Shown here piece after piece: positions 25,643 through 34,871 of a stretch of DNA of 64,000 nt. How positions within the stretch are numbered: position 1 is the first letter of the stretch; the number at the start of each line of letters is the position of its first letter. The stretch is from CBDCYS01 sp965226245. GTDB lineage: Bacteria; Acidobacteriota; Terriglobia; Bryobacterales; UBA6623. The stretch covers positions 2,232,001 through 2,296,000 of the forward strand of contig CBDDCL010000015.1 of NCBI GenBank assembly GCA_965226245.1, given 5' to 3'. Below the pieces are notes generated by a model that searched no databases, was not told where the DNA came from, and saw only the letters and a program-made list of their open reading frames with translations. The position numbers and the translations under genes are program-made.

Positions 25643-26669
25643 ATGGGGTATTTAGTTGACTCCAGTAGCCACAATATGTTGTGGTTGGGGGCATGAAGGA
25701 GGACTACCCCCGAAACCTCGTCGAGTTGGAAGCTCGATTCTCGACCGAGGAGGCGTGCCGGGAGTACCTGCTGAAGCTGCGCTGGCCGGAGGGGTTCGTG
25801 TGCCCGCGCTGTGGGATCCAGTCCTCATGGGCCAGCAAACGCAATCTGCTGCTCTGCGCCGACTGCGGTTACCAGGCCTCGGTGACGGCGGGCACGATTT
25901 TCCAGGACACCCGCAAGCCCTTGACGTTGTGGTTCCGGGCGGCTTGGTGGGTGACAACGCAAAAAGGCGGGGCCAGCGCGCTGGAGTTGCAGCGGGTCTT
26001 GGGTTTGGGTAGCTATGTAACCGCCTGGACCTGGCTGCACAAGTTCCGCCGCGCCATGGTGCGCCCCGGTCGCAATCGGCTGGTCGGCCGGGTGGAGGTG
26101 GACGAAACGTATGTGGGCGGAGTCGAAGAGGGCGTCCGAGGTCGCGAAATGGTTGGCAAAGCGTTAGTTGCGGTTGCTGCCGAGGAGGATGGGCGCGGTA
26201 TGGGTCGCATCCGGCTCCGTCGGATCGCGGATGCCTCAGCGGCGAGCTTGGAAGCCTTTGTCGAAGAAGCTATCCAACCTGGCAGCCTCGTGCACACCGA
26301 CGGCTGGGAAGGCTATGCGGGATTGGAGAACAAAGGATACCGCCATGAAGTCACCGTGCTGCGCGGGAAGCGGCAATCGGCGAGTAAGCTGCTGCCGAGA
26401 GTCCATCGTGTCGCCTCTCTGCTAAAGCGCTGGCTGTTGGGGACCCACCAGGGGGCTGTCAGTCACGAGTATTTGGACTACTACCTGGACGAGTTCACGT
26501 TCCGCTTCAACCGGCGGACCTCACGGTCGCGCGGCAAACTTTTCTATCGCCTCCTCCAGCAGGCGGTCGCCGCCGACCCTGCTCCCTATAAGACAATGGT
26601 CGAGGCCACCAGGGCCGGCACCCCCACCCCCAAGATGTAGTGGCTACTGGAGTCAACTAAATACCCCAT
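25643..26669 (+). mobile_element. IS1595-family insertion sequence, copy 2
   Basis: Same 30-bp ends and transposase as 19835-20861, in the opposite orientation. It is bracketed by a 10-bp direct repeat TTTCCCAGAA (25633-25642 and 26670-26679). It interrupts the membrane glycosyltransferase-like gene. Having its own target duplication shows that it inserted independently of copy 1. Confidence 0.93.
25681..26640 (+). CDS. IS1595-family transposase, copy 2
   Basis: A 319-residue protein identical to the product of 19864-20823, with the same zinc ribbon (Cys41, Cys44, Cys59, Cys62) and VEVDETYVGG catalytic segment. It appears intact. Start is GTG 25681, or the ATG at 25693. It reads against the host gene, so it should not drive expression of the downstream fragment at 23255-25642. 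Confidence 0.93.
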   Translation: MVGGMKEDYPRNLVELEARFSTEEACREYLLKLRWPEGFVCPRCGIQSSWASKRNLLLCADCGYQASVTAGTIFQDTRKPLTLWFRAAWWVTTQKGGASALELQRVLGLGSYVTAWTWLHKFRRAMVRPGRNRLVGRVEVDETYVGGVEEGVRGREMVGKALVAVAAEEDGRGMGRIRLRRIADASAASLEAFVEEAIQPGSLVHTDGWEGYAGLENKGYRHEVTVLRGKRQSASKLLPRVHRVASLLKRWLLGTHQGAVSHEYLDYYLDEFTFRFNRRTSRSRGKLFYRLLQQAVAADPAPYKTMVEATRAGTPTPKM

Positions 26670-27171
26670 TTTCCCAGAAACTGACATAGTGGAGGCCGCC
26701 GGAGAACTTGTCGTAGGGGTTGCCTTCATTATTCGTCCACCGCAAAAGGTCACCCATCCGCACGACGGAGTCTATTTCTGTGATTGGCCCGATGTTCGAT
26801 ACGACGGCGGGCACCAGTAGCAATACTGCGAACAAGACACCAAGTAACCCGGAATTCAGTCCCCAGGCTGCTCTCCAAGCCAGTAATGTCTGTGAGGACT
26901 CGCCAAGATGGTCTTTCAACACGGCAAGCATCGCCCCAAAGGCAACGACCGCCAGTATCGAGTACGCGACAGTCCCGTTCACTCCCGCAAAGGTCAGTAT
27001 CATCGGGAAAAGGCAGCCGAGGAACAACTTGCTGGCGAGCACAGCGGTCCAAAAAATCGGCCGCTGCGATCCTGACACCTCGGCCGTCGGACACAGTCTC
27101 AAAATGAGCGCCAGCCCGGCGGCAAACAATGCCGTCTCATAAAAGGAATAGAGTGCGACCTCACCCATCAA
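26670..27171 (-). pseudogene. GT-C-like membrane glycosyltransferase, N-terminal part (IS-split)
   Basis: Encodes about 167 residues before running into the IS, where the frame ends after five foreign residues (NGVFS). It begins MMGEVALYSFYETALFAAGL and has four hydrophobic segments. The final native residues, LHYVSFWE, join in frame to MGFLPS of the C-terminal part once the IS is removed. The start is the first ATG that precedes a membrane segment; an earlier one cannot be excluded. Confidence 0.8.
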
Positions 27172-27593
27172 AGCTACTTCGACAAGGGGGAAGAGTGATA
27201 GGTCTCAAAAAAGGCCATCAAAAGAAGATGCCTATCAGGATCAGAATTCGGTTTAGCTAACTTATACACAGCCGAAACGAAGATCTTGCTCTCGTTTTCT
27301 GACGAACTCAACTTCTGGCGCGGGTCTCAGGCATCGGGAGTGTTCCTCCCTGGATTGAAACACCGGCCCGGGAGCGAATGCCCGCGGGGGGCGCCATTCG
27401 AGTCCGGCCGCCACCCCGACAAATGCGGGATAGCAGGGGCGGCACGCTTGGCTAGTTAGTCACTTGGTCAGTATACACGAACTCTTGAGCTGCGTGAGGC
27501 ATCCTGCTCTCTTGCCCTCGGGCAGTGAAGCGGTGCTATAATCGCAAGACGCAACGATACGCTCCGACCCACCAATGAGGTCACCTAATACTA
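27172..27593. other. Intergenic region, nothing recognised
   Basis: Upstream of the split glycosyltransferase gene and next to the IS630 element. It should contain the glycosyltransferase promoter, but I cannot place it. No gene or repeat is supported. Confidence 0.4.
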
Positions 27594-28824
27594 GTATGTC
27601 GTTTCATGAAACTGTACCTGTCTCAGGCGCGGCTTCGAGCGCCTCGAACTTGCCCCAGCGGTGAACGACCGGTGCGGCGTTGATCTCCGCGATTCCCAGC
27701 AGGATTCGTTCTCGAAGCTCCGCCCAGGACTCCACTCGAATGCCCTTGAGAAAGGTGCGCGCCATCTTCCCAAACAGGGTCTCGACAATGTTGAGCCAAG
27801 ACCCGTGGGTGGGCGTATGTACGTATTTGAAGCGGTTCGGACGCGTCGCCAAATAGGCCTTTGTCTCCTTGGATATGTGAGCGGAATGATTGTCCAAGAT
27901 CAATCGGATGGTGCATTCGGCCGGGTAGGTTTGGTCCAGATCCTTCAGCAATAAGATGAATTCCCGGCTGCGGTGGCGCCGCTCCACCCGCGCCGTCACG
28001 CGGCCGTCGTGCAAGTCCAGCGCCGCCAGAATCGAGCAAGTCCCCAGACGTTTGTATTCGTGATCGCGGGCCACACAAGGATGCCGCCCCGGCACCGGCG
28101 GCAGGTCCGGCGCGGTGTTGGCGATCGCTTGCACGCCGGGCTTTTCGTCCACCGAAACCGTGATCACGCCCGGCGAGGGGCCGCCCTCGCCAGAGCTTTC
28201 ATTTTGCAGCGCCACCTCGCGGTAGACCAGCAGCACCTGCCGCATCTTGGACTCGAAATCCGGGTCGCGGCGCTCCAGGTAGTATTTCACCTTCTCCGGA
28301 TGCAGCGGCTGGGCGGCCAGAATCCGGTGAACCGTCGCTTTAGCCGCTTGGGCCAGGGCCGGATAGCCCGCTTCCACGGCATGCTGGCGGACGTGCCGCG
28401 CGAGCGCGCTGCGGGTCCACAACTCGGCGGCGTATCCCAGTTCCTTGGGTTTGCAGCAGGCCAAGTGCACCACCCAGGCCTTGGCCTCTTCGCTAATGCG
28501 GGGCTCGTAGGGACGATGATAGGCGTCCTTGAGGGCCGCTTCCACCCCCATGGCGAGGGCTCGCTCGATCCATTTGGCAACGCTCTTGCGGGTCATCTTC
28601 ACGGCCCGCATAATCTCGGCGATGGTCTCGCCGCCATGATAGCGCCACAGAATCTCGGCGCGTTGCACCTCCCGAGCCGGAGCCTTGCGGGAACGACGCA
28701 GCCGCTTCAGATGTTGCACCTCTTCGGGAGTGAGAACCAGTGGGGGACGCTTCGATTTTCCTGCCATGCAACCAGTCTAGCAAAAAACATTGTCCTATGG
28801 TTATGTTTTAATGAAACGTTATAC
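27594..28824 (-). mobile_element. IS630-family insertion sequence
   Basis: Imperfect inverted ends, GTATGTCGTTTCATGAAA on the left and GTATAACGTTTCATTAAA (reverse strand) on the right. A TA dinucleotide lies outside each end (27592-27593 and 28825-28826), as expected for the TA target of IS630/Tc1-type elements. It carries one transposase on the minus strand. Confidence 0.85.
27604..28767 (-). CDS. IS630-family transposase
   Basis: A 387-residue transposase. The N-terminal helix-turn-helix region is followed by the DDE site: ITVSVDEKPGVQA, RLILDNHSAHISKE and THGSWLNIVETLFGKM supply Asp, Asp and Glu. The order and spacing are those of IS630. The gene looks complete with a normal start at ATG 28767. 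Confidence 0.93.
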   Translation of the reverse strand: MAGKSKRPPLVLTPEEVQHLKRLRRSRKAPAREVQRAEILWRYHGGETIAEIMRAVKMTRKSVAKWIERALAMGVEAALKDAYHRPYEPRISEEAKAWVVHLACCKPKELGYAAELWTRSALARHVRQHAVEAGYPALAQAAKATVHRILAAQPLHPEKVKYYLERRDPDFESKMRQVLLVYREVALQNESSGEGGPSPGVITVSVDEKPGVQAIANTAPDLPPVPGRHPCVARDHEYKRLGTCSILAALDLHDGRVTARVERRHRSREFILLLKDLDQTYPAECTIRLILDNHSAHISKETKAYLATRPNRFKYVHTPTHGSWLNIVETLFGKMARTFLKGIRVESWAELRERILLGIAEINAAPVVHRWGKFEALEAAPETGTVS

Positions 28825-29122
28825 TAGTCAAAGATATTTGAAATTTTGGGAAGGTGCCGTTGTTGCTCCGTGTCTCCGATTTTGTGAACCGTGAGCCGTC
28901 AAGACTTCGTGTCGACACCGAACGCCTCACCGAGTGTGCACCACGTTGCTTGTCAAATCTGAGAACAAAATCCTCAGAATCGCCGGGCTAGTATCTAAGC
29001 CTCTGCGATCTAGGAGCACAGTCTGGTTAGCGACGAGGAATGTTTTGAGAAGCCTCGAATTTTGGCCCCAGCAGGAGATTTCGTGGCGCATCCGTTGCTG
29101 GGCCTGCACGGATTAGCGAACC
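28825..29122. other. Intergenic region, nothing recognised
   Basis: Lies between the IS630 element and the sulfatase fragment. No gene, RNA or repeat can be supported. Confidence 0.35.
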
Positions 29123-29406
29123 ATGGGAGAGATTTACCAAGCCACACGGCTTCAGAGGACTGGCCGTCTCGCCTCGCTGCTACTGTTTTGGTTTCTTAAC
29201 TCTTGTTCGCCCCCAAGCGCGGGTCTGTCCAACAGCCTGAAAGACTACAACCTTGTACTGATTATGGTGGATGCGCTTCGCGCAGATCACCTAGGCTGTT
29301 ACGGATACTGGCGCCAGACTTCGCCGTTCATTGATTCTCTCGCCGATCGGGGAGTGCTTTTTGAGCGGGCCTTATCGAATTCAAGTTACACTCGAGAATC
29401 GCTGGT
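29123..29406 (+). pseudogene. Sulfatase N-terminal fragment cut by an IS end
   Basis: Encodes a signal-like segment with a lipoprotein-type LNSCS, then NLVLIMVDALRADHLGCYG, TSPFIDSLADRGVLFERAL and SSYTRES. These are the opening of an arylsulfatase/alkaline-phosphatase-superfamily hydrolase; the first Asp motif (VDALRADH) is intact. At 29407 the inverted repeat of a transposable element begins and the frame ends in element DNA. The rest of the gene is not on the far side of the element. Confidence 0.8.
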
Positions 29407-30358
29407 ACCTGAATTATGCACTGCGGGTACACCTGAGGAGGGCTGTGCCGCGAGGGACCATTGGGCGACCCCCGAAAACATGGGGTAATAAGGTAGGCTG
29501 GCAAAGATTTCAGCTTCGCCAGCCAACCCCAAGGAGGTCACCCAAATGGTTACCAAGCGAAAACAGCATAGCTCCAAAAACCCCGCCAAACAAGGCCGCG
29601 GCGCGACGGCTCCGCAGCCCAATAAAATCGGGGCTTCCACGCCCTATCACTTCCGCGGCAAGAATCTGACTCCCTACGGCGGCCTGCTGCCGGTCGCCAC
29701 CCTGCTCGAAAAACTCGGCTTCCAAGAGCTGCTGGAACAAACCCTCAGCGTCAAACGAATCACCCGTGTGATGAGCCTCTACCAGTTTGTGCTGGCCCTC
29801 GTGCTGGGCCTCTATGTCGGCTTTGCGCGGCTCAACCAACTCCGCTTCATCGCGCGCGACCCCATCCTGACCGGCATCTTGCAAGTGACGCGGCTGCCGC
29901 CGCAATCCACGCTGTGGCGCTTTCTGGCCTCGCTGCATCTCAACGTGGCGCGGCAGATCCTGTCGATGCAGCGCCAACTGCGCGAACGAGCCTGGGCGGC
30001 GGCCAACGTGCGGTTGACCACGGTGACGCTGGACACCGACACCACCGTGCACACCCTCTACGGCCAGCAGATGGGCGGGCGCAAGAGCTACAACCCCAAG
30101 AACAAGGGCAAGCGCAGCTACCAGCCGATACTGACCTTCCTGGCCGAGACGCGCGAATACCTGATGGGCGGGTTGCACAATGGCGACCGGCCCACGGGCA
30201 AAGAGATCGCGGCGCACCTCGAAAGTGCTTTCCAGGCTTTGCCGGCCAGTGTGAAGCGGATCTTGGCGCGGGCCGATTCCGGCTTTTATTGCTGGGAAGC
30301 GGTGGCAGCCTACGAACAAGCGCATTGTCAGTTCGTCATCGTGGCGCGCAAGACTAGG

Positions 30359-32325
30359 CCGAAGTTCCAGGGGCCGATTTCGGCGTAAGAGTAACCAAGA
30401 AAGGGAGTTAGGGCCGGTTTGGGGTGGTCTCGAAGTGCTTTTTGTAGCCACTAATTAGTGACTTTCTTCTGGACTTTTTGCTCTAGATATGCTATCATAG
30501 CTTTATGCCATCTAGATTCGGTGCTGTTCATGTAGCCACCACCACTCGCCGCTACAAAAACAAAATCTATACCTCCCACCTGCTCCGCCGCTCCTTTCGC
30601 GCCGGCCAGCAGGTCAAACACGAAACCCTCGGCAACCTCTCCCACCTGCCCGATTCCCTCATCGACGTCATCCGCCGCTCGCTCGCCGGCGAATCCTTTG
30701 TACCCGCCGCCGAAGCTTTCCTGGTCGAACGCTGTCGCCCCCACGGCCACGTTGAAGCTGTTCTCGGTACACTCCGCCAGCTCGGCCTCGAACGCCTGCT
30801 GGGGTCCAAACCCTCGCGCCAGCGCGACCTCGTCGTGGCCATGATCGTCGAGCGGCTGCTGCATCCCGGCTCGAAACTGGCCACCACCAGGCTGTGGCAG
30901 CACTCCACGCTGGCTGAGCAGCTGGGCGTCGAAGACGCCGACGAAAACGACCTCTACGCGGCGCTGGACTGGCTGCTGGCCCGCCAAAAACGCATCGAAA
31001 AGAAGCTCGCGGCGCGGCATCTCGCGGCCGGCGACACCGTGCTCTACGACGTCTCCAGCAGCTACTACGAAGGACGCCACTGCCCGCTGGCGGCGTTCGG
31101 CCACAGCCGCGACCGCAAAAAGGGCAAGCCGATCATCGTCTACGGCGTGCTCGCCGACAGCCAAGGACGGCCGTTGGCGGTCAGCGTCTACCCCGGCAAC
31201 ACGGGCGATCCGGCGACGCTGCCCGATCAGGTCGACACGCTGCGGCGGCGCTTCGGGCTCGAGCGCGTGGTGCTGGTGGGCGACCGCGGTTTGTGGACCC
31301 AAACGCAGATTGAAAACCTGCGGCAACATCGCGGGCTGGGCTGGATCTCGGCGCTGCGCGCGCCCGCGCTGCGGCGGCTGGCCAGCGAAGGCGCGTTGCA
31401 GTTATCGTTGTTCGACAAGAAAAACTTGGCTGAAATTCACTCCCCCGACTATCCCGGCGAGCGGCTGGTGGCCTGCTATAACCCGCTGCTGGCCGAGGAG
31501 CGCGGGCGCAAGCGCGACGAGCTGCTGGCGGCCAGCGAGAAGGAATTCGAGCGCATCGAGGCCGAGGTGGCGCGGCGCAAACGCACCCCGCTGACCGCCG
31601 CCGAGATCGGACGCAAGGCGGGCCGCGTGCAGGACCGCTACAAGATGGGCAAGCATTTTGAGACGACCATCGGCGAGGGCGTTTTCCGCTGGCGGCGGCG
31701 CACGGCGGCGGTCGAAGCAGAAGCGGCGCTGGACGGCATCTACGTCATCCGCAGCAGCGAAAAGAAGGCCGATCTGAAGGCCGAAGACGCGGTGCGTTCC
31801 TACAAGAGTTTGGCCCGCGTGGAGCGGGTGTTTCGCTGCATGAAAGGCGCGGATCTGCGGGTGCGGCCGACCTTTCACCGCACGCCGGACCACGTGCGGG
31901 CGCATATTTTTTTGTGTCTGCTGGCCTATTACGTGGAGTGGCGGATGCGCCAAGCGTGGGCGGAGTTGCTGTTTGAAGACGAGCAGCTGGAGGCCGGCCG
32001 GCAGCAACGCGATCCGGTGGCGCCGGCCGAGCCTTCGGCGGCGGTGAAGAAGAAAAAGGCGAGCCGCCGCACCTCGGAGGGCTTGCCCGTGCACAGCTTC
32101 CAGACGTTGCTCGACGCCCTGGCGACGCGCTGCCAAAACACCTGCCGGGTCGGCGGCGAGGAGGGCGAGGGGAGCGCGGCGACGTTCGAACAACGGACCG
32201 CGCCGACGGCGCTGCAAAAGCGGGCCTTGGAGCTGCTGGGCCTGTAGCCAGAAGAGCGAATTTCGCCGGCCGCCTTTCCGCCGCAGAATCAATAACTTAC
32301 TGTTGTTTTGCCCCTGGAACTTCGG
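30359..32325 (+). mobile_element. IS1634-family insertion sequence
   Basis: A 1967-bp element with 16-bp inverted ends CCGAAGTTCCAGGGGC and a 6-bp target duplication ACTAGG (30353-30358 and 32326-32331). It carries one complete transposase on the plus strand. It landed inside the IS1380-type transposase gene. Confidence 0.92.
30505..32247 (+). CDS. IS1634-family transposase
   Basis: A 580-residue DDE transposase of the IS4-related IS1634 group. YDVSSSYYEGRHCPLA supplies the first Asp, VVLVGDRGLWTQTQI the second, and the region VERVFRCMKGADLRVRP and DHVRAHIFLCLLAYYVEW the final Glu and the typical C-terminal helix. The gene is intact from the ATG at 30505. The GC-rich reverse strand is open for a long way, but that is a composition artefact. 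Confidence 0.92.
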   Translation: MPSRFGAVHVATTTRRYKNKIYTSHLLRRSFRAGQQVKHETLGNLSHLPDSLIDVIRRSLAGESFVPAAEAFLVERCRPHGHVEAVLGTLRQLGLERLLGSKPSRQRDLVVAMIVERLLHPGSKLATTRLWQHSTLAEQLGVEDADENDLYAALDWLLARQKRIEKKLAARHLAAGDTVLYDVSSSYYEGRHCPLAAFGHSRDRKKGKPIIVYGVLADSQGRPLAVSVYPGNTGDPATLPDQVDTLRRRFGLERVVLVGDRGLWTQTQIENLRQHRGLGWISALRAPALRRLASEGALQLSLFDKKNLAEIHSPDYPGERLVACYNPLLAEERGRKRDELLAASEKEFERIEAEVARRKRTPLTAAEIGRKAGRVQDRYKMGKHFETTIGEGVFRWRRRTAAVEAEAALDGIYVIRSSEKKADLKAEDAVRSYKSLARVERVFRCMKGADLRVRPTFHRTPDHVRAHIFLCLLAYYVEWRMRQAWAELLFEDEQLEAGRQQRDPVAPAEPSAAVKKKKASRRTSEGLPVHSFQTLLDALATRCQNTCRVGGEEGEGSAATFEQRTAPTALQKRALELLGL

Positions 32326-33253
32326 ACTAGGCGACTGGTCGAGCAGTTGCAGCAAGCGGAATGGAAGCCCTCGCCCCACAGCGACGCTGCGGCGGAGTGC
32401 GAATTCCTCTACCAGCCGCAAGGCTGGGGCAGGGCCTGCCGCTTTGTCGCGCTGCGTTATGAAAAGGAGCCGGAAACCGACGAGGTCGAGCAATATCAGT
32501 TGTTTGCAACCAGCGCTTACACCTACCGCGTGTTCGTCACCAACCTCACCGAGCCGATCGCGGCGGTGGCGTGGTTTTACAACCAGCGGGCTGGGGCGGA
32601 GAACCTCATCAAAGAAGCCAACAACGACGCCGGGCTGGCGGCCCATCCTTCGCGCCGCTTTGACATGAACCGCAATCACTTTCAGTTGGTCATGCTGGCC
32701 TACAACCTCAACTGCTGGCTGCTGCTGTTCCAGCGCGAAGCCGACGCCACCCCGGAGAAGCTGCGCCACACCACCCTGGCGACGGCGCGGCTGCGCTTTC
32801 TGTTCGTGGCGGCCAAGATCTGGCGGCATGCCGGCAGAACGGGCATCAGCTACAGCGATCAGTACCAGGAGCAGGGCCTGTTCGAGCGGCTGATGCGGCG
32901 GCTGCGGGCGATGGCGCCGCCGGGATCGAGCTGCGCGCCGGTGGTGGAGGGTGCGCTGCGTTGAGGGGCGCTGCGCATAGAATTTTATGCACGGGCCGCA
33001 AGCTACTGGGAACATGCCGTTTGCGAGCCCGCTTTTGCCCGCCCGGAATTGGGAGGCGGCTCAAACCGGGAAGGAAACAGCAGAAAAGACGACTTGCTAA
33101 ATCACTGAGTTGACACGACTGCCGCTACCGCCACAACTCCATCGGCGATGGCTACGCCGAATCTATGCATAATTCAGGTTGGAAAGGAATTCAAGGACGG
33201 TTTGATGGTTCAGGAGAACGCCGCCTGACCTCGCCCATCCACAACATTTGACA

Positions 33254-33409
33254 ATATCTCGGGGGGAAGACAATGAAGTCGACTACTTCGTTCATTACAC
33301 TGGGATAATGGGAAGTGGGTACCGCTCCCTTTCGGAGGGGCAACGAGTTCGATTCACTGTCATCGAAGCACCCCGTGGGCTCCAAGCTGTGAACGTTGAA
33401 TCAACTTGA
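33254..33409 (+). pseudogene. Cold-shock-domain gene fragment
   Basis: About 51 codons ending at TGA 33407-33409: ISRGEDNEVDYFVHYTG, GYRSLSEGQRVRFTVIEAP and GLQAVNVEST. This is the C-terminal two thirds of a CspA-type cold-shock domain. The RNA-binding KGFGFI motif and start are missing: between the transposon end (33179) and 33254 only weak, out-of-frame traces (GRFDGSGERR) remain. It is the right flank of the IS1380-type element. Confidence 0.7.
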
Positions 33410-33648
33410 CCATGGGTAGCGGAGAGCGCGTAGCCTTCGACTGGCCGAGACCTGAGTTTTCACTTGACACACTCGCTACCCTCAGGAGGGAGGAAAACTT
33501 CAGAGACCGGCATCGCACCCCACTAGCTAAGCTAGCTACTTTCCGGCGCAAAATTACGATTTTGGCAGAGGCGAAAAAAGACTGAGAATCAATCGGGGAG
33601 GGAAGGGGGCGGAAGACCAGGACAGAACGGCTGGGACCGAGAGGGCGC

Positions 33649-34130
33649 TTAGCTGCTGTCGCAAGCGGCGAGGTGACGTCCGATGTTGATCAGGTTGTCG
33701 GCGATGACACCCAGCCCCACCCAGCGTTGCATGCCCTCCTCGCCGCGGTAGCGGCAACGATTCAGTCCGTGTCGCCGCTTGAGGAGACTGATGCGTCCTT
33801 CCGAACCCGTTCTCCATTTCTGTCCCTGCCGAAACCAGCGCTTCTTTTGGTGCCGGCGGCGTTCGGGGCTGCGGCTCGAACGATTCGGAATCGCGACCCG
33901 TTTCACGCCCCGTTGCTGCGCTTGCGTTTCATTGGCGGGGGAGTAAAATCCGGCGTCGGCGGCCACCAGACGCGGCAGCCGCCCCAGTCGTTGCTGATGA
34001 ACCTCGATCGCCGGCAAGGCAGCAACAGATCGGCATCGTGGGGCCTCTGGTCGTAGACCTGGTAGTCGATGATGATCTGGTTTTCGGCTTCCTGGATCTT
34101 GACCAGCTTGCTAGGCCCATCGGGGGACGG
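33649..34130 (-). pseudogene. Remnant of an IS5/ISNCY-like transposase
   Basis: Minus-strand frames encode IQEAENQIIIDYQVYDQR (to about 34100) and then, after a frameshift, LVAADAGFYSPANE, KKRWFRQGQKWRTGSEGRIS and GMQRWVGLGVIADNLIN. These match the C-terminal DDE part of a widespread transposase family usually labelled ISNCY. The N-terminal half is absent, so it is a fragment. The stretch 33410-33648 shows nothing else. Confidence 0.75.
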
Positions 34131-34163
34131 AGCCCGAACTCCAGTTGTCGGCCGCCAACTTTC

Positions 34164-34382
34164 CTACGCTCTTTCCCATTCCCCTCGCTCGATTCCAGCC
34201 TCTTGCAGAATTCTCACCAGAAGACCCCGGCTGATGTCGCCTTGGTGCGGGTTTGGCACGCGCACCGTTCGGGCGCCTTTCCTCATGAATTGGTGTTTCC
34301 CGCCTGAATATGGCCCTGTGAACCCCAGTCGGCGCATGCCCGCAATCAAATCCCGCCGCTTCGTGGCGCCGATGACAGGCAT
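34164..34382 (-). CDS. hicA: HicA toxin
   Basis: A 72-residue HicA mRNA interferase. It has the double-stranded RNA-binding-like fold with the catalytic histidine His30 in GGKHQFM, then VPNPHQGDISRGLLVRILQ. It should cleave mRNA during translation. Its ATG shares one base with the stop of hicB (TGATG), so the pair is co-translated with the antitoxin first. The C-terminus ERGEWERA is slightly longer than average. Confidence 0.93.
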   Translation of the reverse strand: MPVIGATKRRDLIAGMRRLGFTGPYSGGKHQFMRKGARTVRVPNPHQGDISRGLLVRILQEAGIERGEWERA

Positions 34383-34642
34383 CAGGCCACTTCGCCGATT
34401 TTGAGTTCAATTCCTTCGATCGGCGGAATCGGCAGTTGCTGCGACAAGCGCAACAGAAGCCACGCTTCGAGTACCTCCTCCAGTTCCTGCCGGCAGGCCT
34501 CCAAACGTGCGGCACCGGCCCAAACCCCGTCCAGGCCGGGGATGCGGCCGAAGAAGCTTCCGTCTTCTTCAACAATTTCGTATTGAGCCCGGCGCATTGC
34601 GGCGCTCAAGTACTTGGTGAGCACGTTTTTACTATAACCCAC
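34382..34642 (-). CDS. hicB: HicB antitoxin
   Basis: An 86-residue HicB-type antitoxin. YEIVEEDGSFFGRIPGLDGVWA is the partial RNase-H-like core, then ARLEACRQELEEVLEAWLLL. It binds and blocks HicA and probably represses the pair through its own promoter. The order antitoxin-then-toxin differs from many hicAB operons but is common. The pair lies between transposase debris and mutS. Confidence 0.92.
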   Translation of the reverse strand: MGYSKNVLTKYLSAAMRRAQYEIVEEDGSFFGRIPGLDGVWAGAARLEACRQELEEVLEAWLLLRLSQQLPIPPIEGIELKIGEVA

Positions 34643-34871
34643 CTCGGTTCAGCTCCTGTGTGGCCGAACGGAGGGCCGTGCCGTCGTCGATGCCGACGTC
34701 TTGCGGTTCCTTCTGCCTCTGCCACCTCCACGAGAACGAACGCCCTAGTGTCACAGCCAGAGGGGGAGTCCGGGGGGGTGTTCGGGGCGGAGTCCGAATT
34801 CGGAGTCCGAATTCGCAATCGGGGCTCGCGCCTCTGGCCGCGCGAGGTCGGCTCAGATTGCCTTGGCGGCT
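34643..34871. other. Short intergenic region with a G-run and a 13-bp tandem repeat
   Basis: Between the mutS stop and hicB start. It contains GGGGG, GGGGGGG and GGGG runs (34762-34787) that fit a four-tract quadruplex pattern, and GGAGTCCGAATTC twice in tandem from about 34789. It probably carries the hicB promoter, not identified. Confidence 0.5.

Larger units (their letters stand above)
29546..32964 (+). pseudogene. IS1380-type transposase interrupted by IS1634
   Basis: The 5' part (29546-30358) starts after AAGGAGG and encodes TVTLDTDTTVHTLYG, SYNPKNKGKRSYQP and ILARADSGFYCWEA, with the two catalytic Asp residues. The frame stops inside the inserted element. The 3' part (32326-32964) continues RRLVEQLQQAEWKPSP and holds YNQRAGAENLIKEANND with the catalytic Glu. 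Deleting 30359-32325 and one ACTAGG repeat rejoins the two parts through RKTRRLVEQ. Confidence 0.85.
29407..33179 (+). mobile_element. Second IS1380-type element, split by an IS1634 element
   Basis: Bounded by the 14-bp inverted repeats ACCTGAATTATGCA (29407-29420) and its complement (33166-33179). It carries a transposase related to, but clearly different from, that at 21021. An IS1634 element sits inside. The five bases outside the ends (TGGTA, TTGGA) do not match. The left flank is a sulfatase gene and the right flank a cold-shock gene, so one side has been deleted or recombined. Confidence 0.75.

Noticed and set aside
19835..26669. A composite transposon formed by the two inverted IS1595 copies
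   Set aside because: Each copy has its own target duplication, so they inserted one by one; nothing shows that the 4.8 kb between them moves as a unit.
31402..33015. A 537-codon minus-strand frame across the IS1634/IS1380 region
   Set aside because: It spans two unrelated elements and an IS boundary, so it cannot be a real conserved gene.
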